A stretch of 50,703 bases of DNA, from positions 1 to 50,703 of the forward strand of contig NZ_NHSF01000077.1 of assembly GCF_016653295.1 (NCBI RefSeq). Reading direction: 5' to 3'. Shown here piece after piece: positions 28,571-36,205 of the stretch. Made by a program: the position numbers and the translations under genes. Every line of letters begins with the position of its first letter. Position 1 is the first letter of the stretch. Source of the DNA: Halochromatium salexigens (lineage in GTDB: Bacteria; Pseudomonadota; Gammaproteobacteria; Chromatiales; Chromatiaceae). The notes under the pieces are model-generated. The model saw nothing but the letters and a program-made list of their open reading frames with translations. It was not told the DNA's origin and did not search any database.

Positions 28571-29254
28571 ATGACATCTGATCCCAAGCGCCTGGCGATG
28601 GCGCTCATCGGTCACCCACCCGACTCGCTGGCGCTGATCGAGCAGGCTCTGACTCACCGCAGCGCGGGCCCGGTGAACAATGAGCGCCTCGAATTCCTCG
28701 GTGACGCCTTGCTCGGTTTCGTCATCGCCGAGGTGCTGCTGCAACGCTTCCCCGAGGCCAGCGAGGGCGATCTGACCCGGCGTCGCGCGACCCTCGTCAA
28801 TCGCGAGGCGCTCGCCAAGATCGCGCGCGCGCTCAATCTCGGCGATTATCTGCGTCTGGACTCGGGGGCATTGCGCTCCGGCGGCCATGCGCGCGACTCG
28901 GTGCTCTCGGATGCGCTGGAGGCGCTGATCGGCGCTATCTATCTGGATCAGGGCTTTGCGCGGGCGAAGCAGATGATCCTCGAGGTCTTCGCCGAATCGT
29001 TGGCTGATGTAGCCAATCAGGAGGCGCGCAAGGACCCCAAGACCCGGCTGCAGGAATGGCTGCAGGCGCGGCGGCGTACCTTGCCCGAGTACGAGGTGAC
29101 CGCGGTCACCGGCGAGCAGCACGCGCAACGCTTCGAGGTGCGCTGCCGGCTGCCCGATGACGGCCGGGAATGTCTTGGGGATGGCTCCAGCCGGCGCCGA
29201 GCCGAGCAGCAATCGGCCGAGACCATGCTTGCCCTTTTGACCGAGACAAATTGA
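28571..29254 (+). CDS. rnc: Ribonuclease III
   Basis: A 227-residue double-strand-specific RNase. The signature NNERLEFLGDALLGFVIAEV provides the metal-binding acidic residues, with a second acidic block at RDSVLSDALEALIGAIYLDQ. A C-terminal dsRNA-binding domain starts near DPKTRLQEWLQARRRTLPEY. It processes rRNA precursors and many mRNAs in the cytoplasm. It begins eight bases after the lepB stop and ends five bases before era, so the three are probably co-transcribed and coupled. Confidence 0.97.
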   Translation: MTSDPKRLAMALIGHPPDSLALIEQALTHRSAGPVNNERLEFLGDALLGFVIAEVLLQRFPEASEGDLTRRRATLVNREALAKIARALNLGDYLRLDSGALRSGGHARDSVLSDALEALIGAIYLDQGFARAKQMILEVFAESLADVANQEARKDPKTRLQEWLQARRRTLPEYEVTAVTGEQHAQRFEVRCRLPDDGRECLGDGSSRRRAEQQSAETMLALLTETN

Positions 29255-29258
29255 TCGC

Positions 29259-30293
29259 ATGAGCCAGCCTCTGGATGAACCGCTTGATGAGCCTTTGGAC
29301 GATCAGGTCGCTGCGCCCACCAATGCGGCCGTCGCTACCGTGCAGCCCCCCCCCGACCGCAGCACTCATCGCTGTGGCTATGTGGCGATCATCGGTCGCC
29401 CCAATGTCGGCAAATCGACCCTGCTCAACCGGCTGCTTGGGCAAAAGCTGGCGATCACCTCGCACAAGCCGCAGACGACGCGCCACAGCATCCTCGGCGT
29501 CTCGACCCTGACCTGCGGCCAGATCCTCTATGTCGACACGCCGGGCCTGCATCAACGCGGTGGCAATGCCCTCAATCGCTATCTGAATCGGGCCGCGCGC
29601 GCCATTCTGGCCGATGTCGACCTGGTGCTGTTCGTCGTCGAGGCGTTGCAGTTCAGCGATGAGGACGCGCTGGCACTGGCCGAGATCGCCAAGGCCGGCA
29701 CGCCAACCCTGGTCGCCGTCAACAAGACCGATCGCATCACCGATAAGTCACGCCTGCTGCCCTTCCTGCAAGCGCTGTCGCAGCGCCATGCCTTCGTCTC
29801 GATCGTCCCGGTCTCGGCGCTGAAGGGGCATCAGGTGGAGCCGCTGGAGGCCGAGATCCTGGCCGCCTTGCCGGCGGGCGAACCGCTGTTCCCGCCCGAT
29901 CAGCTCACCGATCGCTCGGAGCGCTTCCTCGCCGCCGAGCTGCTGCGCGAGCAGTTGATGCAGCGCTATGGCCAGGAACTGCCCTATCGGACCACGGTCG
30001 AGATCGAGTCCTTCACCCTCGAGCAGACCCAGGCAGGGCCATCGAAGGGGACGGATCGAGCCGAAGACCCCAGGGCGCGCATCCATGCGCTGATCTGGGT
30101 CGAGCGTGAGAGCCAAAAGGCGATTATCATCGGCCATCGCGGCGAGGCGCTGAAGGCGGCTGCTTCACAGGCGCGGCTGGAGATGCAAAAACTGTTCGGC
30201 CGGCGCGTGCATCTCGAGGTCTGGGTCAAGGTCAAGGACAGCTGGAGCAGTGACGAGGCCGCGCTCGCGAGCCTCGGTTACGGCGAATACTGA
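29259..30293 (+). CDS. era: GTPase Era
   Basis: A 344-residue protein with an Era-type GTPase domain (GRPNVGKSTLLNRLLGQKLA, ITSHKPQTTRH, DTPGLH, NKTDRI) and a C-terminal KH RNA-binding domain (KAIIIGHRGEALKAAASQAR). It binds the 3' end of 16S rRNA during 30S assembly. Compared with the usual ~300 residues it has an N-terminal extension of about 40 residues that contains the short repeat PLDEPLDEPLDD and a proline run. The extension is acidic and probably disordered, and no in-frame start nearer the GTPase domain is obvious. It lies between rnc and recO in the standard order. Confidence 0.95.
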   Translation: MSQPLDEPLDEPLDDQVAAPTNAAVATVQPPPDRSTHRCGYVAIIGRPNVGKSTLLNRLLGQKLAITSHKPQTTRHSILGVSTLTCGQILYVDTPGLHQRGGNALNRYLNRAARAILADVDLVLFVVEALQFSDEDALALAEIAKAGTPTLVAVNKTDRITDKSRLLPFLQALSQRHAFVSIVPVSALKGHQVEPLEAEILAALPAGEPLFPPDQLTDRSERFLAAELLREQLMQRYGQELPYRTTVEIESFTLEQTQAGPSKGTDRAEDPRARIHALIWVERESQKAIIIGHRGEALKAAASQARLEMQKLFGRRVHLEVWVKVKDSWSSDEAALASLGYGEY

Positions 30294-30332
30294 GCCGCCG
30301 CCCCTGGCGAGGGTCGTCGGGCCGCCTTGGCC

Positions 30333-31091
30333 ATGCGCGCGCAGGCACTCAAGCGCGGTTTCGTGCTGCACCGCCGGGATTATCGCAACAGCAGTCTGCT
30401 GCTCGAGGTCTTCAGCGCAGAGCACGGTCGCCTGGCCTGTCTCGCCAAGGGGGCGAAGGCGGCGCCGAAGGGGCGTGGTGCGCTGGCCTCGCTGCTGCAG
30501 CCGTTTCAGCCACTTTGGCTGCACTGGGTCGGCCGTGGCGAGGTGAAGACCCTGACCCGCGCCGAGGCCGCCGCCCCGGCGATCGCGCTCAGCGGTGAGC
30601 GCCTCTACTGCGGCTTCTACCTGAACGAGCTGCTGATGCGCTTGCTCGCGCGCGATGATCCCCAGGAACCCCTGTTCGTGTTCTACCAGCAGGCGCTGGC
30701 GGATCTGGCGACCGAGCCCATGGACGCGGTGTTGCGCCGTTTCGAGCTGCGCTTGCTGGAAGAACTCGGCTACGCGCTGGATCTGCGCCGGGATCGTCAT
30801 GGCGCGCCGATCGATCCGAGTCGATACTATGGTTACAGGCCCGACGTGGGGCTGGAGCCGCTGCTCGACCCGAGGTGGGAGTCGGTGCCGGAGCCGGTGC
30901 CTGTCGTGGCGTCGAGCCTCGCGCCAGCGGCGCTGGTCAGCGGCGCCACGTTGCAACGCCTCGCCGCTGGATCGGCCTTGTCGCCGCGCGAGAGCCGTGC
31001 GGCGCGCGGCCTGATGCGCGCGGCACTCGCGCCGCATCTGGGGCCGAAGCCGCTACGCAGCCGCGAGCTGTTTCGCCGGCGCCCGGGCTGA
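30333..31091 (+). CDS. recO: DNA repair protein RecO
   Basis: A 252-residue protein. The N-terminal OB-fold region contains [20 protein letters not shown] and [20 protein letters not shown]. The helical part has [20 protein letters not shown] and [15 protein letters not shown]. RecO loads RecA on SSB-covered DNA with RecR. As in many gammaproteobacterial RecO proteins I see no CxxC zinc motifs. ATG 30333 is preferred; a TTG two codons upstream is also open. It follows era by 39 bases and precedes pdxJ by 119 bases. Confidence 0.94.
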   Translation: MRAQALKRGFVLHRRDYRNSSLLLEVFSAEHGRLACLAKGAKAAPKGRGALASLLQPFQPLWLHWVGRGEVKTLTRAEAAAPAIALSGERLYCGFYLNELLMRLLARDDPQEPLFVFYQQALADLATEPMDAVLRRFELRLLEELGYALDLRRDRHGAPIDPSRYYGYRPDVGLEPLLDPRWESVPEPVPVVASSLAPAALVSGATLQRLAAGSALSPRESRAARGLMRAALAPHLGPKPLRSRELFRRRPG

Positions 31092-31210
31092 GGCGCGTTG
31101 CCATCCGCCACCGCTTGTCCGTCATCCACTCAGCGCACCGTCCGGCGGTGCGCGCTCAACCCGTTTGCCGTTCAATCGCTCGATCTCCATTCTCAACCGC
31201 AGGAACCATC

Positions 31211-31978
31211 ATGTCAGAGCCAACCGGGGCGCCGATCCAACTCGGCGTCAATATCGATCATATCGCCACCATTCGCGCCGCTCGCGGCACCCGTTACCCG
31301 GAGCCGATCCAGGCCGCGCTGGTCGCCGAGCAGGCCGGCGCCGATGCCATCACGCTGCATCTGCGCGAGGACCGACGCCATATCCAGGATCGCGATGTGC
31401 ATCTGCTGAAGGGCATCCTGCAGACGCGCATGAATCTGGAGATGGCAGCGACCCCGGAGATGGTCGAGATCGCCTGCGCCGTGCGGCCGAGCGACTGCTG
31501 CCTGGTGCCGGAGCGGCGCGAGGAGCTGACCACCGAGGGCGGGCTCGATGTCGCCGGCCATATCGACATGCTCAAAGAGCAGACCGCGCGGCTGACCGAC
31601 GCCGGTGTGCGTGTGTCGCTGTTCATCGATGCCGAGGCGGTGCAGTTGGAGGCCGCCGCCGAGATCGGCGCGCCGGTGGTCGAGATCCACACCGGTCGCT
31701 ATGCCGACGCCCGCTCGCTGGCGGCGCGCGCCGAGGAGCTGCGGCGCATCGCCGAGGCGGTGGCGCGAGGGCAGGCGCTTGGGCTGCAGGTCAACGCCGG
31801 GCATGGGCTCGATTACCCGACCGTCGAGGCGATCGCCGCCTTGCCCGGCGTGCGTGAACTCAACATCGGTCATGCCATCGTCGCGCGCGCGCTGTTCTCG
31901 GGGCTCGAGGGCGCGGTGGCGGAGATGAAACGCCTGATGGTGCAGGCCGCGCTCTTGGGTCAGCACGCGCGCACTTGA
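31211..31978 (+). CDS. pdxJ: Pyridoxine 5'-phosphate synthase
   Basis: A 255-residue TIM-barrel enzyme beginning near [20 protein letters not shown], with [29 protein letters not shown] and [17 protein letters not shown]. It joins 1-deoxyxylulose 5-phosphate and 3-amino-2-oxopropyl phosphate to give pyridoxine 5'-phosphate, the last ring-forming step of vitamin B6 synthesis in the DXP-dependent pathway. AGGA stands six bases before the ATG. It ends the era-recO-pdxJ block; acpS, which often follows pdxJ, is not here. Confidence 0.97.
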   Translation: MSEPTGAPIQLGVNIDHIATIRAARGTRYPEPIQAALVAEQAGADAITLHLREDRRHIQDRDVHLLKGILQTRMNLEMAATPEMVEIACAVRPSDCCLVPERREELTTEGGLDVAGHIDMLKEQTARLTDAGVRVSLFIDAEAVQLEAAAEIGAPVVEIHTGRYADARSLAARAEELRRIAEAVARGQALGLQVNAGHGLDYPTVEAIAALPGVRELNIGHAIVARALFSGLEGAVAEMKRLMVQAALLGQHART

Positions 31979-32095
31979 GGTGTCTGCCCCCCGTGGTCTC
32001 GTCGCTGTCATCGAACCCGGGTAGAAAAGGAACGCCGTTTGCTTCATGTTCCAAGACATCCTCCGAGACATCCCGCAACCCAAGGTTTTTCGATC

Positions 32096-33691
32096 ATGAC
32101 TACCACCGCAGAGTCGGCAACCCCGAGGCGCCCGGTTGTCCTGGTCATCCTCGATGGCTTCGGCATCAACCCGAGCAAGCTCCACAATGCCATCGCCCAG
32201 GCGAGGACACCACGGCTCGATGAATACTTCTTTCGGTATCCGTTCACGCAACTGAACGCCTCCGGCAGTGGCGTCGGCCTGCCGACCGGACAGATGGGCA
32301 ATTCCGAGGTCGGGCACATGACGCTCGGCAGCGGCAGCCTGCTGCGCCAAGACCTTGTGCTGATCGACGATGCGATCGCCGATGGCCGTTTCTTCGAGAA
32401 CGCGGCTTTCCTCGAGGCGATCAACAGGGCCAAAGCCAAGGGCCGACCATTGCAACTGCTCGGGCTGGTCTCCGAGGGCGGCGTGCATAGCCACGCGCGC
32501 CACCTGCTGGCCCTGATCGAGCTGTGCCGGCGCGAGCAGGTCACCCCCTTGGTGCATTTGGTCGCCGATGGGCGAGATACCCCACCGAAGTCGGTGCTCA
32601 ACGGCCTCGGCGAGATCGAGGAGGCGCTCGACGGCGCGGGCGGGCGCATCGTCACCGTCAGCGGGCGCTACTATGCGATGGACCGGGATCGGCGTTTCGA
32701 CCGCACTGAGCGCGCCTGGCGGGCCATCGTGCTTGGCAAGGGGCGCGCTGCCTCGAGCGCGCGCGCGGCGATCGATGCCGCCTATGCCGCAGGCGAGGGC
32801 GATGAGTTCATCCATCCCAGCGTCATCGGCGATTGGCGGGGGCTCGAGGCCGATGATCCGATGGTGCTGTTCAACTTCCGCAAGGATCGGCCCCGGCAGA
32901 TCGCCGCCGCGCTCGCGTTGGACACCTTCGATGGCTTCGATCGGGGCCAGGCGCCGCGCGCTGACCTGACCTGCATGATGGTCTACGACAAACGCTTCGG
33001 GCTCGCGCATGCGTTCGATCCAGAGGTGCCGACCATCACCCTGAATCAGGTCATCAGCGCGCAGGGGATCGAGCAGTTTCACTGCGCCGAGACCGAGAAA
33101 TATGCCCATGTCACCTTCTTCTTCAACGGTGGCAACGAGGAGCCGGTCGCCGGCGAGGTGCATCGATTGATTCCGTCCCCGATGGTCAAGACCTATGACC
33201 TGAAGCCGGAGATGAGCGCGGTGCAGGTGGCCGACGCCGTCGTCGAGGCGATCGAGAGCGGGCGCTACGGCTTCATCGTCGTCAACTTCGCCAATGGCGA
33301 TATGGTCGGCCATACCGGCTATATGGAGGCTGTGGTGCGGGCGGTCGAGGTGGTCGATCAGCAGGCCGGTCGCGTGTTGGATGCGGCCACGGCCAATGGG
33401 TATTCGGCGCTGCTGACGGCCGATCATGGCAATTGCGACATGATGCTGGACCCCGAGACGGATGCGCCGCACACCCAGCATACGACCAACCCGGTGCCGT
33501 TGCTGGTGGTGGACAAGGAGCGCTGGGTGCTGCGACCGAGCGGAACCCTGGCTGATGTGGCCCCCACGGTGCTCGAACTGATGGGGCTGCCGGCTGCGGA
33601 GGCGATGTCGGGCCAGTCGCTGCTGTTCGAGGCCCTGGCACCGCAGCCGAATGTCGCGCACGACCGGCTCGGGCTTGCGCGCACCGGCTAA
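32096..33691 (+). CDS. gpmI: 2,3-bisphosphoglycerate-independent phosphoglycerate mutase
   Basis: A 531-residue alkaline-phosphatase-superfamily enzyme. VVLVILDGFGINPSKLHNAI supplies the first metal Asp and GQMGNSEVGHMTLGSG the catalytic Ser. VADGRDTPPKS, GRYYAMDRDRRFDRTERAW, FFFNGG and LLTADHGNCD complete the known motifs. It interconverts 3- and 2-phosphoglycerate with Mn2+ and needs no bisphosphate cofactor. The start at ATG 32096 (MTTTAESATPRRP) gives the right N-terminus; a TTG upstream at 32039 is in frame but unlikely. It follows pdxJ by 117 bases, with no clear shared pathway. Confidence 0.96.
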   Translation: MTTTAESATPRRPVVLVILDGFGINPSKLHNAIAQARTPRLDEYFFRYPFTQLNASGSGVGLPTGQMGNSEVGHMTLGSGSLLRQDLVLIDDAIADGRFFENAAFLEAINRAKAKGRPLQLLGLVSEGGVHSHARHLLALIELCRREQVTPLVHLVADGRDTPPKSVLNGLGEIEEALDGAGGRIVTVSGRYYAMDRDRRFDRTERAWRAIVLGKGRAASSARAAIDAAYAAGEGDEFIHPSVIGDWRGLEADDPMVLFNFRKDRPRQIAAALALDTFDGFDRGQAPRADLTCMMVYDKRFGLAHAFDPEVPTITLNQVISAQGIEQFHCAETEKYAHVTFFFNGGNEEPVAGEVHRLIPSPMVKTYDLKPEMSAVQVADAVVEAIESGRYGFIVVNFANGDMVGHTGYMEAVVRAVEVVDQQAGRVLDAATANGYSALLTADHGNCDMMLDPETDAPHTQHTTNPVPLLVVDKERWVLRPSGTLADVAPTVLELMGLPAAEAMSGQSLLFEALAPQPNVAHDRLGLARTG

Positions 33692-33831
33692 GTCGCTTTC
33701 AATCGGGCAGGCCGCTTGCTGATCGGCGGATTTTTGCCCCAATGTGGGGCGTCTACCCGCCCGTATGCGCCAGGATGACGCAGCTCAGCTGGTGATGCGG
33801 GTGTCGTTGTCCAAACACCCGAGAATCGTTC

Positions 33832-35079
33832 ATGCCCTCGAAGACGCTCACCTTCGTATTCGCCGCCGAGCGTGGCGCGCCCGCGCCACTGACCGAGCAT
33901 CGCTGCAAGGCCGCCGTGCCGGTGGCCGGCAAGTATCGGGTGATCGATTTCACCCTGGCCAACTGCTTGCACTCGGGGCTGCGCCAGGTGCTGGTGCTGA
34001 CCCAGTACAAATCACACTCGCTGCATAAGCATCTGCGCGATGGCTGGTCGCTGTTCAACGCCGAGTTGGGTGAGTTCATCACCGCCGTACCGCCGCAGAT
34101 GCGCTATCACAGCGACTGGTATCGCAATGCAATGGATGCCTTGCGCCAGAATCGCTACCTGATCGAGCGCAGCCCGGCCGATAGCCTGTTGTTGCTCGAT
34201 GGCGGGCTGGTCTATCGCATGGACTATGCCGAGCTGATCCGCTCCCACCGCGAGCAGGGCGGGGGCATCAGCTGCCCGCTGCGCCAGGCCGGACCCGGCA
34301 CCGCCAGCGGCGGCATGGCGGTGGAGGTCGATGCCGAGGGGCGGATCATCGCCATGCGCCCCCCGCCCGAGGCGGGCGATGCCTACCGCTCGACGATGGG
34401 CGTGGTGCTGATCGACAAGGCCCTGCTGCTCGAACGGCTCGAGACCCTGGCCGAGGCCGGTGAGGCGGAGATGGCGGCAGGCATGGAGTCAAGCATGGAG
34501 TCAGGCGCGGATCTGGTCACCCAGCTCCTGTCGCCGTTTCTCGATGGCCGTGCGTTCACGCCGAGCCCGCCGGTCGCCTATGGCTTTGGCGGCGAGCGCG
34601 GGCGCGTCAGTCAGGATCGGTACTGGAGCGACCTCGGGTCCACCGATGCCTACTTTCGCGCCAACATGGATCTGCTCAAGGCCGATTCGCCCTTGGATCT
34701 CTATCAGGCCGACTGGCATATCCTGACCTATCAGGGGCAGTATCCACCGGCGCGCACCGTGCCTGGACCCAGTTCCGGGAACGAGGGCATCTTCGTCAAC
34801 TCGATGCTGGCGGCCGGCACCGTGATCCGTGGCGGCGGCGTCAGCCATTCGGTGCTCTATCCACAGGTGCAGGTCGAGGACGGCGCGATCGTCGACGAGG
34901 CGATCCTGTTCGAGGGTGTGCGGGTGGGGGCCAATGCGCGCATCCGGCGCTGCATCTGCGACAAGGAGGTGGTGATCCCGGCGGGCGCCATCGTCGGCGA
35001 GGATCGCCGCGCCGATGCCGAGCGCTTCGCGGTCTCCGATGAGGGCATCGTGGTGATCCGCAAGGGGCAGTCGCTTTGA
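33832..35079 (+). CDS. GlgC-like protein (ADP-glucose pyrophosphorylase family) with degenerate active site
   Basis: A 415-residue protein that aligns along its whole length with glucose-1-phosphate adenylyltransferase: CKAAVPVAGKYRVIDFTLAN, GLRQVLVLTQYKSHSLHKHL, GWSLFNAELGEFI, YWSDLGSTDAYFRANMDL, and a C-terminal left-handed beta-helix ending SDEGIVVIRKGQ. The nucleotide-binding motif GGRGTRL is replaced by AERGAPA (residues 12-18). The catalytic Asp of the GDHIY motif is Gly125 (LLDGGLVYRMDY), and the glucose-phosphate Lys of EKP is Arg176 (MRP). By my remembered alignment with E. coli GlgC, it should be poor or inactive as an enzyme. It may be a regulatory partner comparable to GlgD. No other glg gene is in the window. 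The stop overlaps the start of the next gene. Confidence 0.82.
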   Translation: MPSKTLTFVFAAERGAPAPLTEHRCKAAVPVAGKYRVIDFTLANCLHSGLRQVLVLTQYKSHSLHKHLRDGWSLFNAELGEFITAVPPQMRYHSDWYRNAMDALRQNRYLIERSPADSLLLLDGGLVYRMDYAELIRSHREQGGGISCPLRQAGPGTASGGMAVEVDAEGRIIAMRPPPEAGDAYRSTMGVVLIDKALLLERLETLAEAGEAEMAAGMESSMESGADLVTQLLSPFLDGRAFTPSPPVAYGFGGERGRVSQDRYWSDLGSTDAYFRANMDLLKADSPLDLYQADWHILTYQGQYPPARTVPGPSSGNEGIFVNSMLAAGTVIRGGGVSHSVLYPQVQVEDGAIVDEAILFEGVRVGANARIRRCICDKEVVIPAGAIVGEDRRADAERFAVSDEGIVVIRKGQSL

Positions 35080-35825
35080 GTCGAGCGCCCGTGTGGGACA
35101 CCAGCCTCACGACCAGCCGCGAGACCGATCCCGATGGGGCTTTGGGCCTGGCTGACTCGCTCGCGGAGCGTGGCGATGGGGCCATTCGGGCGCTCTATGA
35201 GCGTCTCGGCTCGGCGTATGCTGAGCAACGCTGGTGGCCCGCCGAAACGCCGTTCGAAGTCATGCTCGGCGCCATTCTGACTCAGAATACCGCTTGGACG
35301 AATGTCGAGCGGGCGTTGGATCAGTTGCGGGCAAGGATCCCGCTCAGGCCGGAGCCGGTGCTCGGGCTTGCCGAGCCGGTGCTCGCTGAGCTAATTCGGC
35401 CCTCCGGTTATTACAACGTGAAAGCACGGCGGTTGCGCTGTTTCTGCGCGGCGCTGATCGAGGCTGGTGGCGAGGCCGCATTGGCGGCCATGCCCACCGA
35501 GCCGCTGCGGCACTGGCTGCTGGCGATCAACGGCATCGGCCCCGAGACCGCCGACGATATCCTGCTCTATGCCTTCGAGCGGCCGGTGTTCGTCGTCGAT
35601 GCCTATACAAGACGGCTGTTTCGCCGTCTCGGGATGATCGACGGGGATGAGGGCTATGAGCGCATTCGCCAGCAGGTCGAGGGGGCCATCGGGCCGGATA
35701 CGGCCTGCTTCAATGAATATCACGCATTGATCGTGCGCCATGCCAAGGAGGTTTGCCGCGCGCGTACACCGGCCTGTGAGCGCTGTCTGCTCAGCCGAAG
35801 TTGCCGGCAGCGCGGGGGCGAGTGA
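35076..35825 (+). CDS. Endonuclease III-like DNA glycosylase (HhH-GPD family with Fe-S cluster)
   Basis: A 249-residue protein. FEVMLGAILTQNTAWTNVER opens the HhH-GPD fold; the helix-hairpin-helix is INGIGPETADDILLYAFERP (151-170), and the catalytic Asp is Asp175 in FVVDAYTRR. Four cysteines, Cys227, 234, 237 and 243, in C-x6-C-x2-C-x5-C match the [4Fe-4S] site of Nth. The lysine that gives E. coli Nth its lyase activity is Glu157 here. It therefore resembles the archaeal/MagIII-like endonuclease III relatives that remove alkylated bases rather than Nth itself. The likely role is base excision repair; the substrate is inferred. The start is a TTG overlapping the previous stop, with GTG 35091 as alternative. 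Confidence 0.82.
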   Translation: MSRAPVWDTSLTTSRETDPDGALGLADSLAERGDGAIRALYERLGSAYAEQRWWPAETPFEVMLGAILTQNTAWTNVERALDQLRARIPLRPEPVLGLAEPVLAELIRPSGYYNVKARRLRCFCAALIEAGGEAALAAMPTEPLRHWLLAINGIGPETADDILLYAFERPVFVVDAYTRRLFRRLGMIDGDEGYERIRQQVEGAIGPDTACFNEYHALIVRHAKEVCRARTPACERCLLSRSCRQRGGE

Positions 35826-35883
35826 GGTCTGATCAGAAGCGGCAGATGGTCTCGCCGCCGTGCTCGATCTAGCCGTCAAAAAA

Positions 35884-35903
35884 CCTTTATCAGTCCATAA
35901 AGG
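35884..35903. repeat. Inverted repeat in the leader of soeABC
   Basis: CCTTTAT (35884-35890) and ATAAAGG (35897-35903) form a perfect seven-pair hairpin with a six-base loop. The 3' arm contains the AAGG of the ribosome binding site of the small frame at 35914. Read on the minus strand, the same hairpin is followed by six T and would resemble an intrinsic terminator, but no minus-strand gene is seen to its right. The surrounding 380-base gap (35826-36205) is AT-richer than its neighbours and holds no other convincing element. Confidence 0.5.
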
Positions 35904-35913
35904 AATTCAAATC

Positions 35914-36036
35914 ATGCGGATAGCATACCCTGTGCGCGCCGCTAAAACCTTGATTTTTGTCTATGATTTGGCTTTCCAGGCGCTGATCATGGATGCGGGA
36001 AACGCCTTCGGTTGTTTGTTTAACAAGGGGTTATAG
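35914..36036 (+). CDS. Possible 40-residue leader ORF upstream of soeA
   Basis: ATG at 35914 is preceded by AAGGA at good distance (nine bases) and opens a 40-codon frame ending at TAG 36034-36036. The peptide MRIAYPVRAAKTLIFVYDLA continues with a mildly hydrophobic half and one Cys. Codon use is unlike the neighbours (ATA, GGA and TTA occur; about 58% G or C at third positions), which argues against a settled gene. The start region is covered by a hairpin, so it could also be a regulatory leader. Weakly supported. Confidence 0.22.
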   Translation: MRIAYPVRAAKTLIFVYDLAFQALIMDAGNAFGCLFNKGL

Positions 36037-36205
36037 GTGTCAGCGGGTCCGGGGCGAGCGCTTTAGCGCTGGCGTAAGCCGTCGTCGACGAGGTTGGATT
36101 TCCCCAACAGCAACAGCGTTGTCATTGATCTCGGCGCGTACCGCTCGGGCTTCTCAACTATTAGAATATCGTGTCATTCCCCGAGGCCAGACGAACGACA
36201 CCCCC

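Noticed and set aside
30875-31210. A long N-terminal extension of PdxJ overlapping recO.
   Set aside because: The frame inside recO is a shadow; ATG 31211 has AGGA before it and gives the normal protein.
31214-33742. An 842-codon open frame antisense to pdxJ and gpmI.
   Set aside because: Same reasoning: a shadow of two well-identified enzymes.
33736-33750. Hairpin GCCCC-AATGT-GGGGC after gpmI as a terminator.
   Set aside because: The T run precedes the hairpin and none follows it on the plus strand, so it does not look like a terminator in the direction of the genes.
34483-34506. A 12-base tandem duplication inside the GlgC-like gene (MESS/MESG).
   Set aside because: It is in frame and short, in a variable loop, and needs no special explanation.
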